Source: Chlorops oryzae (Eukaryota > Arthropoda > Insecta > Diptera > Chloropidae). From it: DNA of 64,000 bases. The notes beneath the pieces are model-generated. The model searched no databases. It was not told the DNA's origin and saw only the letters and a list, made by a program, of their open reading frames with translations. Location of the stretch: the NCBI GenBank assembly GCA_020466095.1, contig CM035808.1:48214663-48278662 (forward strand), read 5' to 3'. The translations under genes were made by a program, and so were the position numbers. Within the stretch, counting starts at the first letter, position 1. Each line of letters opens with the position of its first letter. Of this stretch, positions 33,376 to 45,912 are shown piece by piece.

Positions 33376-36300
33376 TTGATTAAAGACAAAAGATATCGAC
33401 TAACTGACCTTTGCTCTTTGTGACACTTGATTTTGATGCCGGAACGGTAGCAGTTTCTTCGGCACTAATGGCATTCGACATTGTTGCTGCCTTTTTGGGC
33501 GGTGAATCGGGCAAATCCGTAATCACTTCGCTACCAATTTTCCGTTTTGTCGCTCTTTCGCTACGACTTGGCGTCGGTGTTGCTGATAACACCTGGAATT
33601 ATGCAACGATTTTTTTTTTAGTTTTACTTCTATGAAATAACTTCAATGAATATTTGCAACTGACCTTGGAAGTCGTATTTTTACGAGCGGCTGCTGACGT
33701 CGATGCTACTGGCGATACCACTCTGGCCTTTGCAAGCGGTGATCGTTGCATACGTGGTGAAGACTTTGGGGCATTGGAAACATTCGATTTCTTTTGACTT
33801 GGTTTGTACTCAGCATCGGAAGCATGATCTTCAGAAGTTTCATTTTCCTCATCGCTAGTCATACTTCGTGATGATTTCCGTTTCGCAGGAGATTTTCTTT
33901 TTTTGACAGGCGATTTATTTTTTTTCGCAACTGAAAATCCACTTGTTGAAGCCTTTCGCTTATTGCTTGTGGCTTTTGAAGGTGTATTAGACTTTGAAGT
34001 GGCATTAGCAGATCGTCTTTGATTACGAGTCGAAGATGCTGGTGTCAACGAGCCGGACGACTTCTTTTCGATTTGAGATTCATCTTTGTACAATGAGATG
34101 TCAACTAAATTAAAAAAGAAATAAATAAAAAAAAATTCATAACACAAATGCGTGAAAAAACATGTAAGGCTGTTACAGTCAGGCGAGCCAGACAATAGAA
34201 TACCCGACACAGACACACATGTTCAAATAATTTTTAATATCAAGAGGTGTTTAAGGTCATAAGGGGCCCCATATACCGACTTTTGTTAAATTTCTTTATG
34301 AAAACCGCCCTTTGCCACGCCACTTTTCAATTTTTTTTTTTAATTCTAATCGAGACTTAAATATACGTTCAAATTTCAAGTTTCATTGAAATATATCGAA
34401 AAAGTCCGATTTTGGAGCAGTTTTGAGATTTTTGTGACAGACCCTAGTACTGGAGGTACCCTTAATAATGGACCTATCAAAGAAATTTTTGAAGAGGATA
34501 TTTATGGCTACAAAGGAAGCATAAGTGCCAATTTTCGTTGAAGTCCCATTTCAATTTCGGGTGTAGGAGACAATTTTCGAAAAACGCTTTTCCGCCACGC
34601 CCACTTTTCCTATTTTTGAAAATCATATTACTTGCCTTTAAATCAGAGGTGGGCACGCCTTGAGCTCGCGAGCGAAGAGCTTTCACATGTACACATGATG
34701 AGCTTTTGTGCTTTCACACATACGGGACAGTCCGATTTTTGCTTAGTGCTGCCACATTTTTTCGAGAAAAAAACTCCTTAAAATTATTAAAAACCCCTTT
34801 TCAAAATTTTCCGAAATCAAAAAACCAACGAAAAATCCCACAAGGATTTTTTGGAAAAAAAAGGAAATGTAAAGAGGTCGTGGCATATACTCTGATTGCA
34901 TGAATGTTTAAATTAAGGAGGTTAGCTTGAAAATATAAATTGTAAAAGTCATGTGAGCCGTAATGGTAATGTTGGCTATTAATTCGCCAGTTGGAGAAAA
35001 AATTTGGCTGTTTTAGAGGTATTTTCGTTTGTTTAGCGACTTCTCTTACTGGCAGCCCTGCTCGCGACTGTTTCCCGAATTATCAACAAAAGAGCTTTAC
35101 GCGTAACCAATACAATCGCAAAAATTGCATACATTCACATTGCTCACCTCTGCTTTAAATATGTTTTAAATACCAAATTTCATCAAAATACCTTGAAAAA
35201 TTTCGATTTTGAGGCAGTTTTTGTGATTTTCGTAACAGACCCTAGTACTGGAGGTACCCCTAAAAATGGTCCGATGGTCCATTCTCGACCTTGTTCTTTC
35301 TCATGTCCCCGTGAGCACGCATACCGAATTTTGTCAAGATAACTCAACTCCTTCGATAAGAAAACTGTATACAGACAGACAGACGGACGGACTTGTCTAA
35401 ATCGAATCTCCTGGTGACGCTGATAATTTCTATATATATTTTGTTGTTATGGTCTATCTCGACTGGTTATGGGTGTTACACACAACCACACAAACGCAAT
35501 ATACCCTCGACACAGTGTGTCGGGTATAAAAACACCCAAATCAATAAATAGATTGCACTTACGTCCATCGGGATTTTCCTCAGTGAGCTCTGGGCGTGGT
35601 ACCAAACCCTTTTCCACATCAATTGCTTTCTTTAGAATACTCTCGATACGTGCCTTCTCAGCTTCGGGTAATTGCAAATGACCCTTATCGATGCGTTTAA
35701 GTTCGACTGTGGTAAGAACACACTCTATGTCGGTATGATCATAAAAATCCGGTATATAAATGCCACTGTTTACTTTGGCGTCTTCGGATAACCAACGAAT
35801 GCTGATTCGTGGTGAGGTACGGTAAACATTTTGCAAAGTTTGGCAAAGGTAAAATGTGCCCTCGGCGTTTCGTACCGCCATGTACTCATTCTTATAGAAC
35901 ACGATAAGTTTATCTTCGCCGGACATAGGCTTTGGGGAATTCGAAGCTTCGCTGGCCGAGAGTTTTGTTATGTATGCCAATTCAGGTAGTGGACTTTGAT
36001 AGAGTATCGTTTTAAGACGATGTCTCTGACTCTTACGATCACTGACTGGGGTAGAAGGAGTCGAAATCGTTGCCGAAGATGCGCTATCAACTGGAGTCTT
36101 TTGTGTCTTACGTTTATCCTCGCGTGATGCTCGACTGCTGCTTGGTTTTTCAACTTTTTCCGTCTTTTCTTTTTTCTCAACTACTTCGGATGCGTTTGAG
36201 GTTGCAGCTCGGTTCGACTTCGCCTGACGATTAGGTTTCTTAGAAGGCACATTTTCGTTACTTTCCGTTTCCTTCGGTACTTTCACATTTGATGTTAAAG

Positions 36301-38217
36301 CTTTCTCTGGCGGCGCCTCCATCTTTTGTTTCGTTTCGGCATTTTCGATTTTTGCCGATTTTGTATCATCGCCCTTTTGGCTTCCGATATTTTTGTTACT
36401 ATGGTTGATCTTTTGTTCCTTTTTATCGTGCAATGATTCATTGTTTTTTATGTCCTTCACATTTGCATCATCGGCTGCGCTTAAATTTATATCTTCATTC
36501 GGTTTCTTGGTTACCGTATTTGAAGCGTTTTTGTCAACTGAAGATTTTGAGGATTTGGAAGAAGCAGCGCTTTCTGCAAGTGGACATGCATCTGTTTTTG
36601 TACTAGATTCAGCTGAACTTGTCTCAGCTTTTTGCTTTGAGTTCTCATCCTTTTGTTCCTTAGCTTTATTGGCGTCAGCTTGGCTTGGCTTGCTTTGCAT
36701 GAATACACCATCAGTGTCCGCTGTCTGTATTGTATTTACTTTCTCAGCGACGTTGTTGTTATTGACTTTCTCACTTTTAATCTGAAATATTACATAAAAA
36801 ACTTCAGTGAGTTGAATAGTTTATGTGTAGGAAATTGATTCTTACCGCATCTTTTCCCTGAGCAGTTTCCGTCGTCTTAGTCTCTGTTTTGGCTGCACAC
36901 TGATTTTCCGTAGTATCAGCAAGGTTTTCCTTCGAGTTCCGACATTCGTCGATCTTTTTAGAAGATTCAGATTTGATGGTTTCATTATTCGATGAAATGT
37001 TTTTGGTTTCTTGAGCAGATAAAGAAGTGTCTTCATTTGCTTTATTACTCATATTTTGACCAGCAGCTTCTGTAACAGCCTCTGAGGGCTTAGCCACAAC
37101 CTGTAGGGATTTGGGTGGCGGTAGTTGAGAATGGGAATTAGTTGGTGCTATCTTCGAGCCAACGTTGCCTTGCTGTGCTGTGCCTTGCGATTTGATTGTG
37201 TTGGCTGCGACGGCAACAGGGTTCACTGATAGCCCTGAAGGCGGTGCAGCGGTGTTTTTTGTGACATTGGCTACTGCGGCTTTCTGTACAGGGTTCGTTG
37301 GCACCGCTTTCTCCACATTCGTATTCGTAGGCTTGGCGCTATTTTCTGCAGACGTATTGCTGCTTGACGGTGCTATAGAGACTGTCGGTTTTTGAACATG
37401 TGCTGGAGCCGGTGTGGATGTCGCTGTGGCACTTGTGGTTGGAGTTAAGTTTTTGTTCGAATTGAATTTATTCTGCTGATGTGCTGCCACCGGAGTTGTG
37501 GCTTTCGTTGGTATTAACGAAACGGAAGGCGGTAATTGTTTGCCTGCTGGCGTAGCCGCGATGGCAGCATTGGTTGATGTTGCTTTGAGTGTTGATGGCG
37601 CATTACCGGTGTTTGACGGAACAGGAGTGATTTGCGTGCTTGGTGGCAGATTTGGCGGTTTGATTTGGTTTGTGGTCAGTGGTGGTGGTGGCAGCTGTGG
37701 CTGCGTAGTTGTAATGCCCAATTTGTTGCTGCTTGTTGTAGCAGCGCTTTGTGCCGAAACTGCTGCAGACAGATAACGTTGCTGTAATTGTGCCGCTGCT
37801 ACTGCTGCTGCAGTAGTGAGCGCTGCTTTCTGTTGCTGCACACTCTGGCCATGCGATTGCTGTTGTTGCGGCTGTGGTAACGATTGTAATGCGCCGGGAG
37901 GCGTAGGCGTTGTGTGATGTTGAGCTTGTGGCGTTTGTGAATGATGTTGCTGCTGTTGTTGCTGTTGATGTTGCTGCATTTGCAATTGAAATGCCTGCAA
38001 TTGTTGAACTATATTCGGTGTTATGACTTGCAATTGCTGTTGGAATGGATTGAGAGCAGCTGCTGCAGCAGCAGAGTTTGTCGCATTGGGATTTCCATTT
38101 GGATGTTGCTGATGGTGCTGTTGATATGTTTTATTAAGCAATTCAGCAGCTGCAGGCGTACGTGTTAGTGCCAAGGGCTCTGCACCCACACGATCTTTTT
38201 GTTGTTGTTGCTGCTGC

Positions 38218-38255
<38 letters not shown>

Positions 38256-38540
38256 CTGCTGCTGTTGCTGTTGTTGCATTTGCTGTTGAAAATGTTGGTG
38301 TAGAAGATGATGTTGTTGCTGTTTTATCATATTCTGAAAGCGCTGCTGCTGTAGAAGCGCATTGAAATCAGCCTGAGATGATTGTGGCAAAGTGTTTTGT
38401 ACATGTACGAAATTCTGCATCTGCTGCTGTATACCAGCGAGGGTTTTAGCAACTTGTTGTGTATTGTTCGGACCATTTGGTGGTCCCGCTCCTCCCATAC
38501 CACTGTTGCCAGCGCCGGCAGGTTTTTGATTATAGCTCAT
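33091..38540 (-). CDS. large polyQ, Lys/Ser-rich nuclear protein, unrecognised
   Basis: Five coding exons in consistent phase give 1258 residues: 38540-36846, 36781-35563, 34104-33665, 33592-33409 and 33329-33091. Donors are GTAAG, GTAAGT and GTCAGT (twice); acceptors end in CAG or TAG. A CTTTCAG acceptor lies immediately before the ATG, so a non-coding 5' exon exists upstream. The N-terminus is Gly/Pro/Asn-rich, with a glutamine run near residues 85-120 and Q/H/A/T-rich sequence to about 250. The middle is Lys/Glu/Ser/Asn-rich. A compact, better-conserved region lies near 850-960 (KLIVFYKNEYMAVRNAEG, SPRISIRWLSED, IPDFYDHTDIECVLTTVELK). The tail is basic, with KKRKSPAKRKS-type nuclear localisation signals. 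The compact region has a BAH- or Tudor-like feel, but I cannot assign it. Nuclear or chromatin function is inferred. Intron 2 holds two nested TEs. Confidence 0.85.
33341..33373. repeat. AAT trinucleotide microsatellite
   Basis: About 11 AAT units lying in the last intron of the polyQ gene, close to the acceptor, where it supplies the pyrimidine-rich strand (ATT)n. Confidence 0.85.
34258..35528 (-). mobile_element. dispersed TATACCCGACACA element in intron (copy 2)
   Basis: Minus-strand copy of the element at 25604, with the palindromic end TATACCCGACACACTGTG at 35528-35511 and a CCGTCCGTCTGTCTGTC run near 35380. It lies wholly in intron 2 of the polyQ gene and is interrupted by a hAT element at 34644-35152. 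It nearly reaches the donor of exon 2, about 34 bp away. Confidence 0.78.
34644..35152. mobile_element. non-autonomous hAT element, 509 bp, nested
   Basis: TIRs CAGAGGTGGGCA and its inverted counterpart TGCTCACCTCTG are flanked by a perfect 8-bp duplication CTTTAAAT (34636-34643, 35153-35160). No transposase coding is visible. Confidence 0.9.
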
Positions 38541-40763
38541 GCTGAAAGAAAGATTTATTTATTCACCTGACTTTTTATGAGTTATTGATGTTTACCTTAA
38601 ATTTATGACCGTAAGCGATTCAAGTTCAAAGATTTTAAGATTCGAGCCGAACAGAAATTTTTGGTTGCCGCTTAGTTTGCGTGGTTAATTTCTGTGAGAA
38701 AATAGAAGACAAAATTCCCACAGTATTAATTTGTTTGCAGATTGATTGAGTACAAAAATGTTGTAATCTTTGGAAAAATATTATTGTTTTTTCTCTGGCA
38801 TTCCCAATATTGAAGGCTTTAAAAAGTCCTTATAAAACAACAGCCGCCAAAAACTAGAATCGATTATGATTATATAAAAACAAAAATGGAATAAAGGATC
38901 AGCCAAAATATAAAATAGAAAGTAACCATTGCTCTTTGAAACAAGCAAACTTCAATATGCCTCAGTTTTCAATTGTTTTTTCACACACGAAACGTTACTA
39001 AAAATTTAAATTTCTATTTAGGACATTTAAAGAACTCTTTCATTACTTAAAGCTCAAGCACAAATTACTGTGCTATTAAAAAACGTATACATACAGCAAA
39101 GGGAGTCACACACCTACACACACAAACAAACCTACATGCATACACGCTCAAAAGCGGCAAAACGGTTACACTAGAAAGCCGGTGTGCACATAATGAACTT
39201 CCCAGTCGGAAAACTGATTAATGACCTACTTATGCCAAAATAATATTCGCGGCGCGCTGGGGTAAAAAAAAATAGATATTGTCGTATTAGTAACTTCTGA
39301 CCTACATGCTTTTTAGCATATTAATAAGATTTCGAATGGCATACATCGTTTTTATTAAAGTTAATGTCAATTGAAATCCCAAACAAATTTTCAAATATAT
39401 TTTTCATTTGGTAAACAATTTTTTTTTATTACGAACCAAAGATTGTGAAATATAATTGGAAACTCTGGTGATATGGCGCGAAATTTGAAAATGTCATTGT
39501 TCACTTCCTTTAAAGCTATGATCTTAGTGTTTGAGATTCATCCGGTTGGGGTGTTTGGTTGACATAGATCGAAAATTGTATTGCTTCAGTTTCCCGAATG
39601 TGGCAGCGCTGTTTTTTATAGCTGTTTTTATTTTAAATCCAATATTTAAGATACATCGATCTTTTATGCTCACAAAATTAACAAAATCGATTTTCAAGTT
39701 TTCTGTATAAACAAGAATCGATTTCCGAATTCCCACAATTATCACACAAACGCACCCTGTATTTTGTAATATTTTTTTCGTTCTTCCTTCTCCTCTTATT
39801 CACTTGTTTCCACGCCAGCGTTGGGTTTCTTTAATTTCGCATTCCACCGGTTTCCCACCTAGTTTTATTGGAAATTTTACAGTATTTAACAGTTGCTCAC
39901 ATTTATCGGTTGAATAGAACTATTTATAAACCTTTTCACGAAGTTCTCACGACTTTCTAACCGAAACGAAAATTTTCACATTCTTACACGACTAAACATG
40001 GCGTCGTTAATAGAGCTGGAAATCTATCGATAGCACATTCGATAGTATCGATGATATAAAATTCTTATCGCTACCTATGTCTTGTACCAATATTGATTGT
40101 TTGGCTCCTAATTCAAGAGTTAAAGCAGTTAAAAATTCTGAATTCGGCTTTCAATTTGCATTTTAAAATCGTCCACAGAAAAGCCTTAAAAAAACAACAA
40201 TAATTTACCGTTACATGTTACGAAGACGGTTGTCTATATATAACACAATACAGAACAATTATAAGCCATGTCAAATTCGAGGTAGCTACTATTGACATCG
40301 CATTGGTATTTTCTTCACAATACTAAAATCTAATATCTCGATGTAAAGATGAATTTAACATGAGACTAGATATCATGGCATTCAATTTATTCGCTCATTC
40401 CAGTGCATCCCTCACAAGCGTGCAATTTTTTTTATTTTATCAAAATCAGGACGTGTAACTATCGCCTTGCGTTGAGGCCTTTTACTCATCCGAAAAGGGC
40501 ACAAAACGATCTATCGAGTACGTGCAACCAAAAAAGCTAAAAATTTTCTTTTAGTTCTTGCATTTTTCTGGCCCAAAAAGGCAGAATTAACGTCAATAAT
40601 TGAAGCGGAGCCACGAATAACGTTGTTAGTGACAAAATTTCACATTTTTGCAAATTTACCATTCAGTACTAACAAGGCCACTTCGCTTCTTCAAGGTTCC
40701 AAAGAATTGAAAAATTTCCAAGAGTTGACCAAATAACAATATTTTTGGGATAGCTTAAAGATC
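38541..40763. other. upstream region of the polyQ gene
   Basis: Must contain the non-coding first exon(s) and promoter of the minus-strand gene, not located precisely. CA-rich stretches lie near 39110-39150. No other gene is supported. Confidence 0.4.
40020..40055. promoter_or_regulatory. DREF-like TATCGATA cluster
   Basis: CTATCGATAG is followed 16 bp later by AGTATCGATGA. TATCGATA is the DRE motif of fly housekeeping core promoters; this cluster is upstream of the polyQ gene but 1.5 kb from its ATG, so the link is inference. Similar motifs occur within TEs here. Confidence 0.3.
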
Positions 40764-41200
40764 ATTTACACGTTAAGACATTTCGATAATGAAATACACT
40801 TTTTGTTAGCTAGGGACGCGCGGTGATGTGGTATGGTAGCGTTTTTTCTCTTCCCGCCCCCTTGCAAAATAAAAATTCTTTATCGAAATGTCTTACTTAG
40901 CCTACATACATAAATCTAGCATTTTTCATGTAATAAAACATTTTGTTGTCCTTATATTTAAATGCATTTCTCGGACTGACATCCCTACTCCTTTGTGTCA
41001 TGTCAGACAGATAGTAACTCGAGAGTCAGACACACGAACGTGTTTCGGAACAATTCCATTTGATTGCATGAGGAAAAAAAGAGAAGCGCAGAACATTTAA
41101 CAAACAACCGTCTTTTTTTTTTTTTGCTCGTCTTTCTCTACTTACTTAATTGTTTCAGAACCTTTGTTCCTGTGTCTGACTCTCAACTTATCGTGTAAAT
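40764..41200. mobile_element. MITE with ATTTACACGTTAAGACATTT ends, interrupted
   Basis: Left TIR from 40764. The right TIR is split: its inner part (TTATCGAAATGTCTTA) ends at 40895 and its outer part (CGTGTAAAT) ends at 41200, because another MITE (40896-41187) inserted there. Related intact copies are at 45751-45912 and 54052-54203. Confidence 0.75.
40896..41187 (+). mobile_element. MITE with GTTGAGAGTCAGACAC end (copy 2), nested
   Basis: Inverted copy of 11823-12115. It is inserted in the right TIR of the surrounding MITE with TTA on both sides (40893-40895, 41188-41190). The insertion splits a sequence that is continuous at 45895-45906, which confirms the event. Confidence 0.8.
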
Positions 41201-42285
41201 AGTGTATATCCAGTGATGCCAAATTGATACAATTGAATCAAAGGTGATACTTATTTTCCCATATGAAAAGGTGATACTTTTTATAAAAATTTGATACCTT
41301 TTTTGTTTGGATAGCTAGCAGCCCTTCTTTTGTCTCATTGTTGGCTCTTGAACTCTTTTTACACACAGATTTTCTAAAAATTTGGATCTCATTCCCGCTA
41401 AGTCGAGTTTAGTAAGATTTTGTCGTAACGTACACAAATGCGTCGATCGAGTGTTTGCTAGAAAGAAAGGACCGAATTTTGTTAAGCAGGGTAACTATAT
41501 TAAGCGGAGCTTCTCCAGATCATATGCCCCAGATGGATGAAATTGTAAATATAGGTGACGGGAAAGTAAGTTTACTGAAAATTTGATAAACCATACTAAG
41601 TTAACTGAACTTAATATATTAATATTAAATTAACACATGTTATATTAACGGAAATTTATAGCATGCATGTTTAATTGACAAATATCAGCTGATCTTAGAG
41701 TTCTTTTAAAAAAAGTAGCTGTTTTATGATTTTTTCCCTTATCTGGAGGTACATTTAACATGATTGTGAATTTTTTTTTTGTAGCCCCGTGTGACAATTT
41801 TAAACTTTGGAAGCTAAAACTACAACTTTTCTCTCGGATTTTGCTTTAATAAAATACTTTTTAGCCTTAGCCTCATATGAGACAATATTGTTTAGCCTTT
41901 TTCATTTTATTCTATCTTACATTAAGCTTTTTTTTTATTTTATTTATTTTTTTAAAAATTAAATAATGAAATACTGAACGTTTTTCGCATCTTCCATTTT
42001 GCTTCTGTAATACTACGTTTATGCGTTTGCCTCATTTGCAAATAAAAATATTGCAAATAGCAAATTTCCCCACATAAACGCTGAGTTGAATTCTTATTTG
42101 CAAATAAGTAAGTCGGGAAAATAAGTCGTGAATAACGAAGCTATTTGCAAATTAATCTTAAGGTGCTCCCACTTATTTTTGACGATTTTTTTATTTTTTA
42201 CGATGTGGTAGTACTAACCCATGCAAAACATGCCCAGCAAATCACGTTTCTGGTAAATTTTCCAAATTTTCTCGATATTTTTCCA
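41201..42285. other. intergenic, nothing firm
   Basis: AT-rich. A ACTACGTTTATGCG stretch near 42013 resembles the end of the element at 44544, but no partner end was identified. Confidence 0.35.
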
Positions 42286-42504
42286 GGAATGTCTCTTGGT
42301 AAAGCTAAATGGGCATCGGGAACTTTATTCGGGTGGCCCAGCAAAATCTGCTTCGAAATGCTACCAACACAAATGCAAGTATTTTGATGTTCACTCACAC
42401 ATATGCGATTTCCAAGGTGCAAGAGAGGGTCAGTTGCTACATGTACACAAAATGATTTCGAATAAAGTTCCCGATGCCCATTTAGCTTTACCAAGAGACA
42501 TTCC
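42286..42504. mobile_element. short fold-back element, 46-bp perfect arms
   Basis: Arms 42286-42331 and 42459-42504 are exact inverted copies (starting GGAATGTCTCTTGGTAAAGC) around a 127-bp loop. Frames crossing it on both strands share peptides because of this symmetry and are not genes. Confidence 0.85.
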
Positions 42505-42620
42505 ATTTGAGAAGTACTCAAATTTTCCCCTTGATATCCTTGGTGAAAAAATTATTGAATTGGTCATTTATGAGAAAATTTCCGGCTGGGTGCTTACAGC
42601 TATGAATGTGAAGAGATTAA

Positions 42621-43932
42621 TGCTATGTTCTCACTAGGCCGGGGTTGAATTATCGGCGAAACCCAGGGTTTCAAATGTCAAAACGCATATAAAAAAAATC
42701 ATCTAACCCGAAAATAAACCCCGGGTTAACATTTAACTCTGAGGTTAGCGCAGAGTTGCATTTGAAAATTTCAGTTACATTTGCTAACACCGAATACAAA
42801 AACCGGGTTAATATTTAATACGGCACTGACAGGGAAGCTTTCCCGTGCAGCAAATGAGAGGTGAAGGATGTGTTTGGATATGTTAATTTTGATCACAGGT
42901 CTTGGAACATTTTGTGATGCCGCTTTCATCATTAGCTCCATTAATCTTTTTTTGTTCCTGCGGTTATTGCAATGGTCTTCTAATATTATTGCTTCCAATA
43001 TTCCTTTGGCTTTTTCAGCTTCTTTAAACATTTCTAATAAAGCAAATTCCATTTTTATTTGAAATTTCTCGATGATATAGTATATCAGATATACCTTGCG
43101 CGTTTTTTATATTTCAAACTCCCAAGCCGGACATTATCGCATGCATGTAATGAAAACAGCGGCCATCTTCTAACAAACTTCATTAACAGTTAGGATTAGT
43201 AATGCTAGTAGCCGCAGTATGAATTTTCACCACTTCGGAAGTAGTGCAGAAGTAGTCCACTTTCCGACTGGGTCATATGACTTTAGTAAACCCTAACTCA
43301 ATAATAGCTGAATAGTTAAAATATTCAGCCGAATACACCGAGAGAAATAACAACAGTTAAATCAACTACTTAGAACAGTTAAAGTAAGAGTGGTCAAATA
43401 AACTGTATTCCGCGTTAAATGCACTGAAAAAGGCAGTCAAATGAACAGTTGAAAAACAGTTACTTTTTATGTTCAAATTCGCTTTCGTTCACTTAGACGT
43501 ATAAGTTCGCATTCTGATCAACCGTCTCCGGTTCAGAATGATATTTTCATTCATGTTAGCAGCATACACTCTTTTTTCAAATGAAATAATCATGCACGTT
43601 TGATCCATTTTAGCCAGCCAGCATGTACTTTTTTGTCAAATGAAGTTTTCATATGGACTAGGGTCATCCACTTTTTTTTCCAATGAATAACACATTAATT
43701 TTGAAGTATTGAAAATAGTGGCCATCTCATTATAAATTTCATTAGATGCAAAGGTTAATAATGCGAGTAGTCGCAGTATGAATTTTCACCACTTCAGAAG
43801 TAGTGCAGAAGTAGTGAATTTTCCGGCTGGGTCATACGACGTTTGTTAGCCTTAACTCGCTCTAACCTGATATGAACGCTTTGAGTTAAAGTATCGGGTT
43901 AAGTACTTAACCCATATAGTGAGAACATAGCA
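42621..43932. mobile_element. 1.3-kb element, TGCTATGTTCTCACTA ends (copy 1)
   Basis: TIRs TGCTATGTTCTCACTA and its complement are flanked by TAA (42618-42620, 43933-43935). The interior has two related blocks around CGCAGTATGAATTTTCACCA (about 43216 and 43767). A second copy is at 46647-48362. The 3-bp duplication suggests PIF/Harbinger. A 93-codon minus-strand frame at 43052-42771 is unassigned. Confidence 0.82.
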
Positions 43933-45122
43933 TAAGCCGGCTATCACGTTCCCATTTCGTTTGGCAATCACGTTCTATGTTGATTTGTTTCAAGTTGCAT
44001 TCATCGCCTTGTTAAATAGATTTAATATATTAAATTATATATGTAATATATACATTGTACATACGTATACAAAATATTTCAGTGTCATTAAATAAGCGTT
44101 TTATTGAAATTAAATTTTTTTTTTTTTTAGATATTTATTAATGTCTGTATTACGCATGCCAGTAATGGATGACTTCATCCATGCATGACTTAATGAATGA
44201 CATGTCCTGCAAAGTGTCATGCACGAAGCTCGCGTCATTTGTATGGGTTTTACATCGACGCCACCTGTGCTTTAGTCTTCCAAATGACGTCAACGATTTG
44301 TGCATGTCGTGCACAGCGTCAAAGACGGGTGCAAGACTGCGCCGAGAAGGTATGTACGCGTACTTTGTATGAAGTTATATTAGTAAGTAAGTAAGCAAGT
44401 TCACAGGAAATGTAGATTTTAAAAAATCTTATTTCACTTTGTTTCTTGAAAACACAACTGCCACTTGCAACAAATTTTCGGCCCTTAGCTAGCCAATTAT
44501 ATTCGTTGTTTTTACCGCTGCCAATTTTTCTTTTTGGTCACACTTACTACGTTTATGCATCATGTTAACACAGGTATATTCAACTCAAGTCAATTCAACC
44601 CCGAGTTAGAGATTTTACTCGGGTTGAATAGACTCATTTATTTAAAATGGGTAGATAATTCATTTCGAGTTGAAGTTTGTGCATAAGCACGACGGCTTAG
44701 GCAAATTCAAAGAAGTTATTGCGAATGACTAAAAATTCAACTCATTTCTACTTTTCGTCTTGCATTGTTATGTGTCTCCCATAAATCCATATTTCAAAAA
44801 ATATATCGCACGCAGTCAACTAAAGTGGCACAACTCAAAATTTGTGATTTTCGAGTTATGCTATGAATGTTGTTCCTAATTCACCGGTCTACCTGTAGGA
44901 AAAATTCCATTCCCTTTTGCTTATTAAAAAAAGTCCGAAAAAAGCCGTAATGCCTTTCATCTTGCTTTGGTTGACACTGCGATGCATTTTGTTTTTCGCG
45001 TTTTCTGAAAAATGGCAAATTTTGAGTTGTGTCTGTTTAATTGACAGAGTGCGATATATATACATACGTGTATGTCATGCCGCATCGCTGTGTCAAAGCC
45101 TCTTTAGAATAAAACTGGGTTA

Positions 45123-45675
45123 TGTCATGTTCAGACGGCATTATGAATTAAGTAATTGGCTCCATGAATTACAAATGCGAATTAACCCGTTCAGTTGAGA
45201 GGTTCGTAATTCGTTTTTGACGTTTTGTGTGAAAATCAACAACTCAGTCGGAAATTGCACCAATTCCAACGTAATGAAACTGTCTCAATATAAGTAAAAA
45301 ATTATTTTGAACATGAAAATTTCTTTTGAAAAAGGGTCTGTTACAGCCAGCTCTTGTTTTCATGATGTTTTTACACGAACGACATTGGAAAGAGCACTAC
45401 TTGATCTCTTATGTCATGAATGCAATAAATTCCGGCTGGGAGTATTTCATTTCTTGCTGATTCCTTCTCCTGGTTTCGATAAATTCCGATAAAAATTAGG
45501 GAAGGCACTGCTTTTATCGTAATTCGCATCGTAATTCAAACTGAATTACGTTCGAATGAGGTGATTTGGCTTGTCAAATTTTGTATGGCGTACTATGTGG
45601 TTGACAACGTGATTTGGCTGTGAATTACGAATGGGGGCCGAATTACTTAATTCAGGTTGCCGTCTGAACATAGCA
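45123..45675. mobile_element. 553-bp element, TGTCATGTTCAGACGGC ends (copy 1)
   Basis: TIRs TGTCATGTTCAGACGGC and, inward from the right, TGCTATGTTCAGACGGC are flanked by TTA (45120-45122, 45676-45678). A subterminal GAATTAAGTAATT motif occurs at both ends. Non-coding. Confidence 0.85.
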
Positions 45676-45750
45676 TTAGCCTTTCAACTCAAGTTCGAAA
45701 CTGCCCGTTTACACTCAGGTTTTCTACCCGTGTGGAATAGACCTGGGTTA

Positions 45751-45912
45751 TACGCTATTTACACGTTAAGACATTTCGATAATGAAACAAATTTTCCAAG
45801 GCAAGGGAGGCAGGGGGAAGAGAGAAGGCGTTCCCATACCACATCCCCGTGCGTCCTTAGCGTACAAAAAGTGTGATTCATTATCGAAATATCTTAATGT
45901 GTAAATGGCCTC
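45751..45912. mobile_element. 162-bp MITE, GAGGCCATTTACAC right end
   Basis: TIRs centre on ATTTACACRTTAAGAYATTT; the right tip reads GAGGCCATTTACAC inward, the left is degenerate (TACGCTATTTACAC). Flanks are TTA on both sides (45748-45750, 45913-45915). It shares its tip with the larger elements at 52189 and 53266. Confidence 0.8.

Noticed and set aside
37165..38365. Plus-strand Val/Leu-rich frames
   Set aside because: Shadows of the polyQ/Ala-rich exon of the minus-strand gene.
42771..43052. 93-codon minus-strand frame with a charged helical N-terminus inside the TGCTATGTTC element
   Set aside because: Could be a transposon protein fragment, but I cannot name a domain, and the second element copy diverges across this region.
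44169..44372. 67-codon frame present twice (also 48604-48807)
   Set aside because: Kept only because the DNA block is duplicated; short, no start context and no recognisable domain.
45631..45876. 81-codon frame also present at 53932-54195
   Set aside because: Crosses the end of one transposon and into the next; repeated only with the duplicated block.
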